Assembly (NCBI RefSeq): GCF_028009165.1 | Contig: NW_026611618.1 | Location: 1,178,001 to 1,242,000 of the forward strand | Length of the DNA stretch: 64,000 nucleotides | Direction of reading: 5' to 3' | Origin: Akanthomyces muscarius | Lineage: Eukaryota; Ascomycota; Sordariomycetes; Hypocreales; Cordycipitaceae | Shown here: positions 45,817-56,684 of the stretch, piece after piece | How positions within the stretch are numbered: the first letter of the stretch is position 1 | Layout of the letters: every line of letters begins with the position of its first letter | Position numbers and translations under genes: made by a program | Notes under the pieces: model-generated | Database searches by the model: none | What the model was told of the DNA's origin: nothing | Seen by the model: only the letters and a program-made list of their open reading frames with translations

Positions 45817-46848
45817 ATGTTCACATATTCAGCGGTACAGGCATCAAACGCGTGCATCGCCAGCTCGCTGGCAGAGGGCGCTGTCGCCGTATTTGTCGGT
45901 GGCACCAGCGGCATTGGCGAGTACACACTCAAGGAGCTGGCTCGTGAAATGCGCAAACCGCGGATCTACATCATGGGACGATCGCAGACCTCATCCGATC
46001 GCATCGCAGCGGAGTGCTAGGAGATCAACCGAGAGGGCCAGTACATCTTTGTGCAGGGCGGCATTGGCCTGCTGCGCAACGTGGACGGTCTGTGCAAGAA
46101 GGTGCAGGATCAAGAAAAAGCCATCAATATCGTCCTCTAGAGCGCCGGGACCCTGATCAGCGGGCAAAGTAAGTTCTTTTCTTCTCGTTCTCTCCTCTCC
46201 TGCCTCGCCCTCCTTTCTTTTTTCCGGCGGCGGGAGGCGGAACATGCAGCAGCATGCTAACAAAAGCCTCCAGAAACAGCTGAAGGTCTCGATTTTGTCG
46301 CTGATTTGCAAGTTTACTCTCGTACTCGCATTATAACAAACTTCATTCCACAGCTAGAGGCCGTCTCCGGCATTCGCCGCGTCGTCAGCGTCTCGACAGG
46401 CACCAGCGAGGGCGAGATTGACTTTGACGACTTTCAACTACTGAACGGTGGCGGCATAGGCAAGCAACGTGCGCACAACAGCTCCATCATCTCCCTGGCT
46501 AACATCTACTTTGTTGAAAATTCACCCATTATTTCATTTGTTCATGATTACCCGGGGCATGTCAAGTCGGGCATCTCCCGAGGCACGACAGGCGTTCTCA
46601 AGGCCGCGTTTCTCGTCATCAATGCTCTAGGGTCGTTGCTTTTCTTCAAGCCCGAGCAGGAGAGCGGCGCTCAACATCTCTACTATCTCACGAGTGCGTG
46701 CTACAAGGCCAAGGAAGGCGTCGAGGAATCAGTACCCCTAGGGGAGGGCGTCGCGACGGCCAGAGGCGTCGACGGCGTGTCCGGAAGCGGTGTCTACTCT
46801 TGCGACGCCGACAACGAGGAGGCGTCTGACAAGGTTGAGAAGGTCTAG
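45817..46848 (+). pseudogene. short-chain dehydrogenase pseudogene with two internal TAG stops
   Basis: Two former exons (45817-46168 and 46274-46848) keep one continuous reading frame of 309 codons across a normal 105-nt intron (GTAAGT, branch CTAAC, CCAG). The frame is broken by TAG at 46018-46020 and again at 46138-46140. The translation still resembles the fungal SDR group with VFVGGTSGIGEYTLKEL near the start, IYIMGRSQ, YSRTRIITNFIPQLE, RRVVSVSTGT and SFVHDYPGHVKSGI. Homologous sequence continues on both sides of each stop without a frame change, so they are nonsense mutations and not introns. A region after the RRVVSV strand appears shortened compared with relatives. Intact relatives often sit in secondary-metabolite or accessory loci. 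The intact TATA box and splice sites suggest recent decay. Confidence 0.85.
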
Positions 46849-48422
46849 GTACGCCACAAGAAAGAGGGTGCTGTTGAGATGGTGTGGAAGCAAATCCAAG
46901 ACGATAGGAATGCAGTCCTCCAATCTGCCGGCGAGTAAGCTCGACATGGCAGATGATGTCTCTAGATTTAGTGAGATGCAAAAACCGTATATTTTTCATG
47001 ATTGTAAGGAATTCCCGACAGCAAATCTTCCATGATCGTGAACACGAACTGAAGCGCCAGCTCAGGCTGTCAGTCATCCCCCAATAACGCCTCTTTCCTG
47101 TTGTGGTACCAAACTGTTCTTTGCTTTGGCGAATCTCTGGGTTTTCTGCAGGCAGAAAATGAACAATGCTTCTCTCGCTACTCAGCCCCGATGCCATACG
47201 GATTGAAACACGAAGTGGCTGCCCGTAGGATATATTTCAGGCCCCCATCATCGCAGTCGTGGCCATATGCAGTGCAGCAGCGTGTTGGCGTAGGGCTCGG
47301 TCACTGTTTCATCTGCGTGCGCCATGGTGGCGCTCAAAAGCAAACATGTGTCTCTAATAGTTTACATGGTAGATGAGAGTTATTTGCATGTATATATGCT
47401 TAAATATACCATTGGACGAGGGCCATCCAGTTATTTGACAATGCGCTCGTCGTGGTGGCGTCTTATTGACTGCCCAACCAGGCCACCAGCTGAATTGGGC
47501 GCTGCAATTCAGCCTTGAAGTTGTCAAAGACCGGTCTAGCATCGCCCATTGTATGCCGATCACCCGATTTTCCTTTTCCCCGATTCCTCGTGGGTCCCTT
47601 TCGACCCGGCAGTTGGGTACCAATATGCAGCCATCTGCTGACCGCCCCAAGTCCGATCGTGTTCGAGAAGGGTCCAGCAGCGACAGGCTCACCGTTGCGC
47701 CCTGGCAATCTCAGCTCCTTTTTTTATGCTGCTCTTGCACAAAGTGATTCTTTGCGCTATTTCTGGCAGCAAAATTCAAGGGTGCACAGCCAATACGTGC
47801 AGGCTGTCACCTGCGCGAAAGCGAATGCATGACGATGACGGCCGTTATGTGACCACTCTTCTGCCGTCTCGATATGGAGTGTGTGCGGTCGATCTAGCTC
47901 GGCTGGTTTCTTTGGTTCATATTATCACTGGAATTTCAGTCTTCGAGGCGCTAGAGAATGTGAAGCGGGAAAGCTCTCGTTTCTTGAGTTTGTTGAGCTT
48001 TGCTGGGAGGAGCACGCACGCCCAACTGCCCAAAATCAATACTTGCCATCACAGAAGCCACGAAGAAGCTCCATTTGACGCCTTCGCAGCCTCTTGTCTT
48101 ACAAACGTCTAGCTGCGCCTACATGGCTTTCAGCAGCCGCCAAGGCCCGTATTGGGCGTGGTCAAGATGGCTTCTTGCTCTTCTTACTGGACAGCTGTCG
48201 TCCAGCCACGTCGTGGTCAGGCATCTCAGCTTCAGGATGCACTTTCGAGAATAGAGTAAAAGAAGAACATAAGCAGCAAATTTGCGAATATAAAAGGTGC
48301 CGAATACCTCGCCTCTGGAAGAAACTTGCAACACCAAGACAAAAGCCTCTCACTCCTCAGACAGACACATACTGCACAACTCCAACTCTCTCCCCAACGT
48401 TCTTCAAAGCCAACTGCCGAAA
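46849..48422. other. 1.6-kb intergenic region
   Basis: No gene is supported. Overlapping ORFs on both strands up to 169 codons lack family features. The right end carries the DUF4360 gene promoter. Confidence 0.5.
48289..48296 (+). promoter_or_regulatory. TATA box of the DUF4360 gene
   Basis: TATAAAAG lies 134 bp before the ATG, followed by an A/C-rich leader typical of fungal secreted-protein genes. Confidence 0.6.
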
Positions 48423-49249
48423 ATGAAGTTCATCAACGCCCTTGTGCCCATTATCGGCTTTGCCGCTGCTGCTCCCTCCGGTGGCTCGTCCCCTTCCAAG
48501 GTCAAGATCCGTGGCGTGAGCCTTCTCGGCAGCGGCTGCCCTGCCGGCACCGCTGACGTCCAGGTCGATGCCACTGGCAGTCTCTTCGAGGCGACCTTTT
48601 CGGCCTACCAAGTCCAGACAGGTCCCGGTACCAAGGCCATTGACTGGCGCAAGAACTGCAAGCTCACCCTGAACATGGAGTTTGATCAGGGCTTCCAGTA
48701 CGTCTCCCCTGCACCGGCCGCCGTTTTCCCACTGCAATTGGGACTATTCCCGGGAGCATCTAACAAAACATGAAACAGGTTCTCCATTCTCGACACAGAC
48801 ATGATTGGCTTCGCCGAGATCCCCAGGGGCGCCAAGGGCCAGTGCACCAACACCTTTTCCTTCACCGGCAACGGCGCGCAGCACGTCGACTACGGCATCA
48901 GCCTGCCCGGCCACTACAGCGGCAACTTTGATCTGCAGAGCCGCGCCGGCATCGAGTCCTGGTCCCCCTGCGGCGGCAGCACTGCCATTCTCAACATGAA
49001 CACTGCTTGCAACATCAGCCCGACTCACCTCCCCGCCCTCATTGCTGTAAGTTGAACAACTGCCGAGGCGAGCCTGCTTGCCTGACTCGGTCACACCATC
49101 TATCGGTGCAAGAATCATACAAGTCCCTCTCCTCCGGAAACGGAGATACACTGTGCTGATGCAACGCTTTTTAAATCTAGGTCGATCACGTTAGCGGCAA
49201 GCTCACGGTCAAGTTTGGCGTCAAGTGGAGAGGCTGCCCCAGACATTAA
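48423..49249 (+). CDS. secreted DUF4360 protein
   Basis: Three exons: 48423-48697, 48779-49046 and 49181-49249, giving 203 residues. The N-terminus is a signal peptide (MKFINALVPIIGFAAAAPSG). The mature part follows the DUF4360 plan: VKIRGVSLLGSGCPAGTADV, then FSAYQVQTGPG and DWRKNCKLTLNMEFDQGFQF, with a cysteine-bearing end KWRGCPRH. About six Cys in the mature part suggest disulfides (GSGCP, KNCKL, GQCTN, SPCGG, NTACNIS, RGCP). DUF4360 proteins are small secreted proteins in fungi and bacteria; their biochemical role is unknown, and some are effector candidates. The introns fit in phase. AATAAA near 49459 may be its polyadenylation signal. Confidence 0.92.
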
Positions 49250-50487
49250 AGGGAAAAACGTGGGGAGATTGGAATGTGGCTCCTTTGATTGTCCTCGGCA
49301 GAGACATCGCTTTTTGTTCCCCTCAAGGTCTGCGCAGCCTCGGTGTCTCTGGTGGTGGATAAACTACGAGTCACGTACAGTTCTGTCGGAAATGTCGAGT
49401 TCTCGTCGCTCTTCTCTTTAAGCTAGCTTCCTCTGTCTCTATCTTAACTGTTGTTCGCAAATAAAACCCAAAACGTTGGATCCACGCATCGCTACTTCCA
49501 GCATTCGCTCAATTAGAAGCAGTGATTTGTTATATCTTTTGCTTTTGATTCTCTGACTTGATCTTACTCTCTCTTGTGTTCCTCTTTTCTCGATTTTTTC
49601 TCGTTTCTCCTACTTTTCATATTTGCCCTGTTTTTTGCCCCTTTCTTCTAATTTTTCTTCTTACAGTAACTTGCAGGCGTCAGCGTTCTTTTTTTTTTTT
49701 TTTCTTTTTAGCGCCGCCTTGCATCACAACTCGGTGAACTTTATTGCGCTGAATCGGTCAAGATTCCTTCCACAAAGGAACTTTAGTCTGCATCCCCTCG
49801 CCGTCTTTAGTGTGGCACACCACCCCTCGGCCTTCGGCACGGCGAACCTGCCACATGTAGAAGGTCGCGCACGCGGCGCGATTAGTGCATGGAACTTTAT
49901 TAGTCGCGTTGTTCCTGGCAGCTAACGTTATTGGCGCAGCTCCTTTCCCCCAGCGCAGCCTGGCTTCCAGTAAGCACCAACGGACCGGGGTCTCGATTAT
50001 GGTTTGATCGTCATTCATTTAATCCTTCTCCTCCTCCGTTCGTATCACAAACACTGTCTTCGCGTGCGGGCCACTTTTAAGCTTTCGGCCCGTCGTCATG
50101 TTCGTTGGCAGACACGGCAGACCTTGGAGGATTGTCCCGATACTAGACAGTGTCTCACCACGAACCAGGTTATGCCCAAAGCAATTTCTCCTAGATTTGT
50201 TTTTTCCCCGTCATCGTTGGGCCTTCGAGTGACGCCTGTTACATTCTGCAATACAACGAGATTAGCTCCGGCCACTTGCCATCTACGGTGGGAGGCCGAT
50301 CCTGCGCTCCATCTAGAAGGTCAACTAGGCATCGCCCACTATTAATGCGACTCTGCATGGCGAAAGGTCCGCGCATGTGCTGGTGCATGTATATATATCG
50401 TGACGTGCGCCCACTTCGATCCTTTCAGACTCTTCAGGCAGCTTTTTCTCATTTCATATCTTGTCGTCGCCGCAGCATTCCGTCGTC
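49250..50487. other. intergenic, DUF4360 3' side / aspartic protease promoter
   Basis: It contains T-rich sequence (a T-run at 49689-49708) and no supported gene. The protease promoter with its TATA element lies at the right end. Confidence 0.5.
50390..50398 (+). promoter_or_regulatory. TATA box of the aspartic protease gene
   Basis: TATATATAT lies 98 bp upstream of the ATG. GTGACGTG immediately follows and resembles a CRE/bZIP core. Confidence 0.5.
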
Positions 50488-51684
50488 ATGTCGCTGAAGA
50501 ATGTCCTCGCCTTCTTGGCTGCGGCCCAGGCCGTCACTGCAGACTCGTCGCACCCCGTGTACTTCCGCAAGGCTGGTGCGGACACCGCCAAGGGTGTTGC
50601 TGCTTTCAAGAGCCTCGCCCTTGCTTCTACTGGCGATGGGTCGCTCGTAAATGAGCAAGTAAGTTGACGCATGATTCAGGCAAGCAGGGCTGTCTCTAAT
50701 CTCGCATCACTAGGGATTCTGGTTCTCTCACTTCACCATCGGCGCCAGCAAGGATCTCGAGATCCTGATCGACACTGGCTCCTCAGATGCCATCATGAAC
50801 CCTGGCATCTACCAGCCCAGCTCTACCTCTCAGGATCAAAAACGTCGTTTCAGAATTGCGTACTCGACGACGAACCCCGATGGTTCAGGCTCCCTTGCCG
50901 TGAGTACTGTCCTGTGCACAAGGCCTTCGTGCTCAGCGATGCTAATTCTGTTCCCATGCAGGCCTCTGGTCAGGTGTACCACGACGTTATTACCCAGCTT
51001 GGCGCCAATCTCACCGTCTCGCAGCAAGCCCTCGGCGCCATTGACAGCCCAAGTGCGCCTCCCACCTTCCCTCACGACGGCCTCATTGGCTACGCCGGCC
51101 TGGACAGGGCTGCTCTCCGCGAGAAGCCCTTCTTTCTCTCCCTGTGCGATTCTGGGGCCCTGTCCGCCTGCCGATTCGGCCTTGCTTTCCGCACCGACGG
51201 CACCGGCCAGCTGCACTACGGCACCGTTGCCACCGACGAGTTCTCCGGTGAGCTCACCGCCGTCCCAACGACGGGCCTTTGGGCCCTCAACGGCAGCGCC
51301 ACCGTCAACGGCAAGACAGTCGTTGGTAATATCGCCATCACTACTGACTCGGGCACCACGGTCATTTTCGGCCCCAAGGAGGCTGTCAAAAAGCTTTTCA
51401 AAGCCGCTGGCATTACAGCGAAGAATACCGGCAGCACTATCGAGGGTCACTACGACTGCGCAAAGCCCCCTACTGTGGGCTTTAACCTTGGCGGCAAGAA
51501 TTTCAACATTGACCCTAAAGCGCTCGCCTTTAAGCAGGATGAAAAGGGCAACGACTGCACCGCTAGTATTTTTGGCACGGCTGACTTCGGCAGCAATTGG
51601 CTCGTCGGCCAGGCCTTCTTCCAGGGTCGTTACATTGATCACAATGTGGATGACGAGACCATGGGCTTCGCTGACCTCAAGTAA
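50488..51684 (+). CDS. secreted pepsin-like aspartic protease (A1 family)
   Basis: Three exons: 50488-50658, 50714-50899 and 50962-51684, giving 359 residues. It has a signal peptide (MSLKNVLAFLAAAQAVTA) and a short pro-region of about 40 residues. The catalytic Asp pair is Asp77 in LIDTGSSDAIM and Asp248 in ITTDSGTTVIFG. The second motif reads DSG rather than DTG, as in many active A1 enzymes. The flap region YSTTNPDGSGSLASG carries a small insertion between the Tyr and the DGS turn. The C-terminus has the SIFGTADFGSNWLVGQAFFQGRYIDH block, which corresponds to the family's ILGDxFLRxxYxVFD end and replaces the usual GD. It is probably extracellular and digests host or environmental protein. 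It is the third gene for a secreted protein in a 11-kb stretch and is convergent with the Sip3-like gene. Confidence 0.92.
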
Positions 51685-51921
51685 GCAAGCCTGTTTCACG
51701 AATTTAAATAGACGTACAGATGCATATTCTCGTATTTACGAACAATAATAAAAGAGGGCAAAAGCCATATGAACTTCCACCGAAACGAGTACCCGTGTTG
51801 GCTCCGGTTGATGCCGCATTCCTCCAATTAAGCTCATGTTTCTTGCCTGCCCAATACATACACATACACAAGAAAGAAAAAGTGAGTCGCTTCGCAAGAA
51901 AGAAATGGCCTTTTCAAAATT

Positions 51922-54900
51922 TTACAGTGCCCTCTGTCGCTTTTGCTCCTCAAGCCTGTCTCTCATCACACTTTTATAATCTGTTCGGCAGCTGCTGCAG
52001 TGCGACTTCTGCCATAGCTTCAGCTCCTCCACCTGTTGATCTGGGATCGGTTCCCAGACCTTTTGTCCCTGGGGAGACTTGTCAAAAGCCGCCCTGTACT
52101 CAGTCTGCTCCTCTTTCATGCCAAGCACATGACCCAGTTCGTCGCAAAGCGTGTTCTCGTTTGCCAGCCAATTCTCCCACTCTGACTGCATCATTTCGCG
52201 CTCGATGCTGTTGACCACTCGCATAGCCACCAGCAGATCATGTCGATACGTACCGAGACGCTGCCTTGTGCGACGGATGCGACGGGCAGTGGAGCGGCTC
52301 GCCGGCGCCAAGCTGCTGCCAGACTCTTCCCACGGCGCATCCAAGTCGGCCGCCTTCATCAAGTCTGCAAACGTGTCGTAGCAGGTGCTGTTTTCGTTGG
52401 CAAGGGTTGCGGCAAGGCCACCGGCGCCAGTAGCCTCGGCAAGGTCAGAGAAGTATATTGCTTTGCTCATAATAGGATGTGGCATCACACCAATGCGGCG
52501 CATGAGTCGCGCGGCACTGCGCTCTTGCCACCATGTCAAAGTACCAGAAGACGTGAACAATACATTGAGAAGGCCGCTCAACAAGAGCAAGGCAATGATA
52601 ACGCGATGGGCCGTGATAATATCATAGAGTCGCTTCATGCCACCAAAAGTCCACATAATGACAGATGTAATGCAGCTCTCTGTGAAGGACCGCACCGTAT
52701 CGAAGACCATCGATGTAAGTGTGCGCGGAGTGGCCGCCTGCTTCTTTGTCGAGTCTGTAGAGCCAGGCGAGAAGACAACGACCTGCGTTTGATTGCCGAC
52801 TTGACCATAGACGTGAATGGCTCTGTTCGTCCTGGAGCGGGATCCAAGTTTGCGCACCTGGTCAGTTGCAATTTCTGCCAGCTCATCTGCTTGGCTCTTT
52901 ATGTCGCGTAAAGCCTGGCGCTCCACCAAGTTCTTCGACAATGCTGGAGTTCTTGACCAATCAATTTTCACCCAGATGGCGAGTTTGCATTTAGACTTTG
53001 CCACGTGCGTGATGACAATCTTCGAAATAAGCTTGAACGATGTTGAGTGCGGTAGGTGCCACGCCGTCTTGGTATGCGTAACCACGTACGTGACATGGTC
53101 GCTGAAAAGATCGATCGTTTGCTCATCTTTAACATCAGCACTCTTCTCGCGCCCAAGCATGTCCGTATAGTTGACTTTGAACTGGAACTCGCGGCGCATT
53201 CGGCCTTGGTCTACCAGAACCCACGGTCCTTGGGCAATCTGTTGAGCACGATGTTCAAAATATAGCTTGGGAAACACGAAGCTCTTATCACCAAACAAGA
53301 CGTGAAAACAGGCTTTGGCGCTGATTTCAAAATGACGCTCGGCCGCCATCTCCGTCATGTTCTCTGGCTCGTACTCAACAGGTCGACTTGGCAGGTGGAT
53401 CTTGGGGAGTAATTTTTGACGCGACTGCGAGTGTCGTAGGCGCGGGGTAAACTCGATCGGAGAACGACCAAGGCTTCTGCTGGAACTGCCAGCGTCAATT
53501 GGGGTATAGACTGACGAATCGTCCCAGCCGTCAATGCTTGGACTAGGCCTCTCCTCTGCTCTTTCGAGGTTGATGAGGGCGAAAATCAAGTTCTCGGTGT
53601 TAGCAGGCTCTTCGGCTTGAATGTTGTCAATGATAAGGTTGAGGCGACTGTGTAGCAGATGAAGGTCATCTAAGTACACCTTCAGGTTGATTTCTTCCCA
53701 CAGAGTCTCTCCTGAATCTTCACCCAGGCGGAATGTTATAGTATCAGAGTCTGGGCCGGAGCGTGCAGTCACTTCTGCAATGATGTCCAGGCTGACGGAA
53801 AAGGTTGTGATGAGGCCCATGCGCTGACTATAAAAATATATATAGTCCGGAGTGACATAGACTCTGCCATCGCCAGCAAAGGAGCTTTGATGCGAGTCTT
53901 TGGCCGCCTTGAAGGACCAGGATGCTCTGAAAACGAGCACAAGCTTTTCGTCTCCCTGTACATCGGGAAACAGCAGCTTGAACTGCGCAGTCTGTAACCG
54001 CAGCTCTGTTGGATAATTGGTCGGAAAGAGTTCACTTGGTGTCTTTTCCTTTGAGGGTGTGCTGAGCGTGGTCTGCATGCCTTCCGGTAGCACCACGCCA
54101 ATAGGATCGTCAGCCTCTCTCCTGGGCAGCACGGGTTGGTGATGATTATCCGAGGCGGCCCAGATATTCGTCCCCCAGTAGTTGGCAACAATGGAAGCAG
54201 GAAGTTTCTTTCGGGACTCTCCCAATGATGATTTGTCGGCGGCATGAATAGCCGCTGCTCGGCTGAGAGTCGTGAAAACAGGCGGCTTTTCCAACGTTGA
54301 CGGTGCCAAGGAACCCAACTGGCTATCAAGCTTTGGGAGCAGGGCACCTCTCTTTGCAACACTTGGGGAGAGTAGTGGGTGGGGGTATCCTGGCAGCATA
54401 TTATGGCTTGCCGATATCAAGCTAGCAATGCCGCTGCCGGAAGCCGGCAAAGCAGGGCTAGGCGTTGTGCCCTCGTTAACAGTGCCAAAGGTTGATTTTC
54501 TATGAAGATCCAATTTCTGGATGATGCGCGCAGCATGCTCTCTGCCAGTTTCGCCGTCTTCACGGGTGACCAAGTCCTTGCTAAGTTCCTTTCCAAGAGC
54601 CGTAAAGGACCTCCGCGGTACAGTGCCAGCAGGGCTTATGTCAACACTATGACGGGCCATGTTGTGATCGCCAGGTGGCATGAGCGTAGTCCCCGCTCGC
54701 TCAAGGCCCACTGCAGCATCGTCGGAAGCAGTGATGTGTGTATCAATGCTGTTGGCAGAGAACTCGGGAGCGCTCGGGGGATTGATGGAAAATGCAGGGT
54801 CGCTGCGAGACATGGAGCTCGTGCTTCTCCCACGGCTGGTGTTGAAAGCTTCTTTTTTTGTAACTTCAAAAACTTCAAGCCACTCAGTCAGCTCTTTTTG

Positions 54901-56046
54901 GTTCTCCGCCTGAAGGACTAAGGACTGATCCTTAGTCTTGATTTCGAAGCAGAAGCGCCTCTCTTCACCGACAGCAGGTCTGGCATTGCAGAGCAGAACC
55001 CCGATCTCATCACCCTGAAGGACACCCTGTGTCCCAGGAATTAGCCAACCAAAGACTCCGTCTCTACAATAGTGCCATCTTCGAATCCAGGTATATCTGG
55101 TGGGTTTGTTGGACAGCACACGCAAAAAGAGCCAACCCTGCTTAGCAGAAACAGCAGTAGAGTCATTCTTGGGTTGTAGATTCACAGGCCCACGTGAGCG
55201 TAGAAACGGAATCGTTGACACGTTGTAGTCTTCAAGTTCTCGAGATGGCTTGACATTCTCGATGGCCAAGTCGTATATATTCTTCTTGGCTGCCTGTAGT
55301 TCGCGTCGGAAGACAGCATCAGCGGCCTCCATCTCTCTGGACCAGCCGCGGACACGTTCCATCTCACGGCTCCAGCGCATTGCATTGGCAGTCGCATCCC
55401 GCGAGCCTTTGATCTCCTTCCAGATGTCACTGCACACGGTTACGAGTAGCCGGTCGATGGCGGATCGAAGCTGGGGAACGGCCTGGCAAAAGTCGATCGA
55501 TGCTTGCAGATAAATCTTGCGACTTTCAAACACAGAAAATGCATCCTCCCTCAATGCAGATGGCTCTTTCGTCTTGTGCTGTCCGACATAGCGAGCTAGC
55601 GTTGAATCGTAGGTTCGTTGCGCGGTCTCGAGGCCACGCCGGGTATCCTTGAAGTTGCGTAGTTCGCCATTCATGAAGGCACGGATGGGCTCGACAACGG
55701 TCGATTCCATGCGCTTCATGCCACCTTGCATCTGTGTGAGCCATTCGCGCGACCCCTCCCCGACCCTCTTAAGTGCCAGCAAGGTATAGTCGCTGTCGAG
55801 CAGGGTGTCACCGACCGGGGCTGCCGTCTTGGCGAGGTATGAGTTGATCGTGTCTTCGAGAGCCAAGAAGTCGTGAAGGAGCTTCGATGTCGAATTCACA
55901 TAATTGTTTAGCCATTTCTCTATGGCCTCGATTTGTTCAGCAAAGTGCAAGGCGGTCGATCGAAAGGTCGGCGAGTCGAGCGCAGCTTCCAGCAGGCCGA
56001 CGGGAATGCTGCGCTTCGAAGGCTGCGATAAGCTTGCTGGATCCAT
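51922..56046 (-). CDS. Sip3/Lam-type BAR-PH-GRAM-VASt membrane protein
   Basis: A single exon on the minus strand, 1374 residues. The layout follows yeast Sip3/Lam3: a BAR-like helical domain at about residues 15-270 (starting VGLLEAALDSPTFR), a PH domain at about 300-405 (KQGWLFLRVLSNKPTRYTWI to LTEWLEVFEV), and a disordered Ser-rich linker. A GRAM-like domain follows at about 690-790 (LFPDVQGDEKLVLVFRASW), then a VASt/START-like domain at about 895-1060 (RHFEISAKACFHVLFGDKS, TKTAWHLPHSTSFKLISKI), and a hydrophobic segment near 1150 (HRVIIALLLLSGLLNVLF). These proteins act at ER-plasma-membrane contact sites and transport sterol. The sterol role is inferred from the yeast family. There is no intron over 4.1 kb, unusual beside its spliced neighbours. 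Confidence 0.88.
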   Translation of the reverse strand: MDPASLSQPSKRSIPVGLLEAALDSPTFRSTALHFAEQIEAIEKWLNNYVNSTSKLLHDFLALEDTINSYLAKTAAPVGDTLLDSDYTLLALKRVGEGSREWLTQMQGGMKRMESTVVEPIRAFMNGELRNFKDTRRGLETAQRTYDSTLARYVGQHKTKEPSALREDAFSVFESRKIYLQASIDFCQAVPQLRSAIDRLLVTVCSDIWKEIKGSRDATANAMRWSREMERVRGWSREMEAADAVFRRELQAAKKNIYDLAIENVKPSRELEDYNVSTIPFLRSRGPVNLQPKNDSTAVSAKQGWLFLRVLSNKPTRYTWIRRWHYCRDGVFGWLIPGTQGVLQGDEIGVLLCNARPAVGEERRFCFEIKTKDQSLVLQAENQKELTEWLEVFEVTKKEAFNTSRGRSTSSMSRSDPAFSINPPSAPEFSANSIDTHITASDDAAVGLERAGTTLMPPGDHNMARHSVDISPAGTVPRRSFTALGKELSKDLVTREDGETGREHAARIIQKLDLHRKSTFGTVNEGTTPSPALPASGSGIASLISASHNMLPGYPHPLLSPSVAKRGALLPKLDSQLGSLAPSTLEKPPVFTTLSRAAAIHAADKSSLGESRKKLPASIVANYWGTNIWAASDNHHQPVLPRREADDPIGVVLPEGMQTTLSTPSKEKTPSELFPTNYPTELRLQTAQFKLLFPDVQGDEKLVLVFRASWSFKAAKDSHQSSFAGDGRVYVTPDYIYFYSQRMGLITTFSVSLDIIAEVTARSGPDSDTITFRLGEDSGETLWEEINLKVYLDDLHLLHSRLNLIIDNIQAEEPANTENLIFALINLERAEERPSPSIDGWDDSSVYTPIDAGSSSRSLGRSPIEFTPRLRHSQSRQKLLPKIHLPSRPVEYEPENMTEMAAERHFEISAKACFHVLFGDKSFVFPKLYFEHRAQQIAQGPWVLVDQGRMRREFQFKVNYTDMLGREKSADVKDEQTIDLFSDHVTYVVTHTKTAWHLPHSTSFKLISKIVITHVAKSKCKLAIWVKIDWSRTPALSKNLVERQALRDIKSQADELAEIATDQVRKLGSRSRTNRAIHVYGQVGNQTQVVVFSPGSTDSTKKQAATPRTLTSMVFDTVRSFTESCITSVIMWTFGGMKRLYDIITAHRVIIALLLLSGLLNVLFTSSGTLTWWQERSAARLMRRIGVMPHPIMSKAIYFSDLAEATGAGGLAATLANENSTCYDTFADLMKAADLDAPWEESGSSLAPASRSTARRIRRTRQRLGTYRHDLLVAMRVVNSIEREMMQSEWENWLANENTLCDELGHVLGMKEEQTEYRAAFDKSPQGQKVWEPIPDQQVEELKLWQKSHCSSCRTDYKSVMRDRLEEQKRQRAL

Positions 56047-56603
56047 CGTTGCCGCAGAATTGGTTGGAAAATGTATATTTCAGATTTGGATTCCCATGGC
56101 TGACCGAATATGCAGAGTCCTGCTGGTGGCGATGGTGTTTGGCCAGCGAGCTGTATTGTTGTTTGGTTCTAAGCTCGGAGCTATGGGGGTCGAGACGAGT
56201 TGTCATTGAAGCGAGCTTCTGCAGGCGCCAACGGGCGCCCCTGGCTCCGCCCACTTCAGCGCCACACTCGCGTCCACTACGTTCTTCAGCGTCACTACCT
56301 TCGATTCTCGTAGTTAAATTGGTGACAAAATCTTGAATGTACTGAAAACTTAAATAAGATGGCAGGCCAAGCAGGCCAGCAAATGGATCATCTAAGATAG
56401 GTAGTTTGTCACATCTCCACAATACATATCATTCGCCATGCAGCTTGAAACGGGTTCAACTCCCCATCATCTATACGCCGAAACTAAAGTAATAATGTAT
56501 TGTGCTCTATCTTGATGTTGCAAGAATTCTACTTGCATTTGTAACTTTTGCAGTCCAATGCCATCAATATCATTCATTCATCATGTGGCAAAGAGGCTGG
56601 TCA
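56047..56603. other. intergenic between eRF1 3' UTR and the Sip3-like gene
   Basis: It holds the promoter of the Sip3-like gene on the left and the last part of the eRF1 3' UTR on the right. The minus-strand ORF at 55937-56422 overlaps the Sip3 start and is not supported. Confidence 0.5.
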
Positions 56604-56604
56604 T

Positions 56605-56661
56605 CTAAGTGATAGCGTGAGCATGAAAGCCTGAGCGCTATAGCCTGGGGTGCGGTCGTAC
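56605..56661 (-). other. putative 3' UTR intron of the eRF1 gene
   Basis: On the minus strand, AAG|GTACGA...CACTTAG|ATG gives a 57-nt intron with a GCTCAC branch-like element 17 nt before the acceptor. Its 5' end lies 23 nt after the stop of the read-through extension and 242 nt after the normal eRF1 stop. The length and donor match coding introns of this same gene. Confidence 0.55.
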
Positions 56662-56684
56662 CTTCGATCTGGTTTTGGTCAAAT

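Noticed and set aside
45817..46848. RIP mutation as cause of the SDR pseudogene stops
   Set aside because: The ancestral codons are not certain and there is no local excess of CA-to-TA or TG-to-TA changes visible by eye, so RIP cannot be claimed.
56440..56475. GGTTCAACTCC resembling a tRNA B box
   Set aside because: The T-stem does not pair and no cloverleaf can be built upstream.
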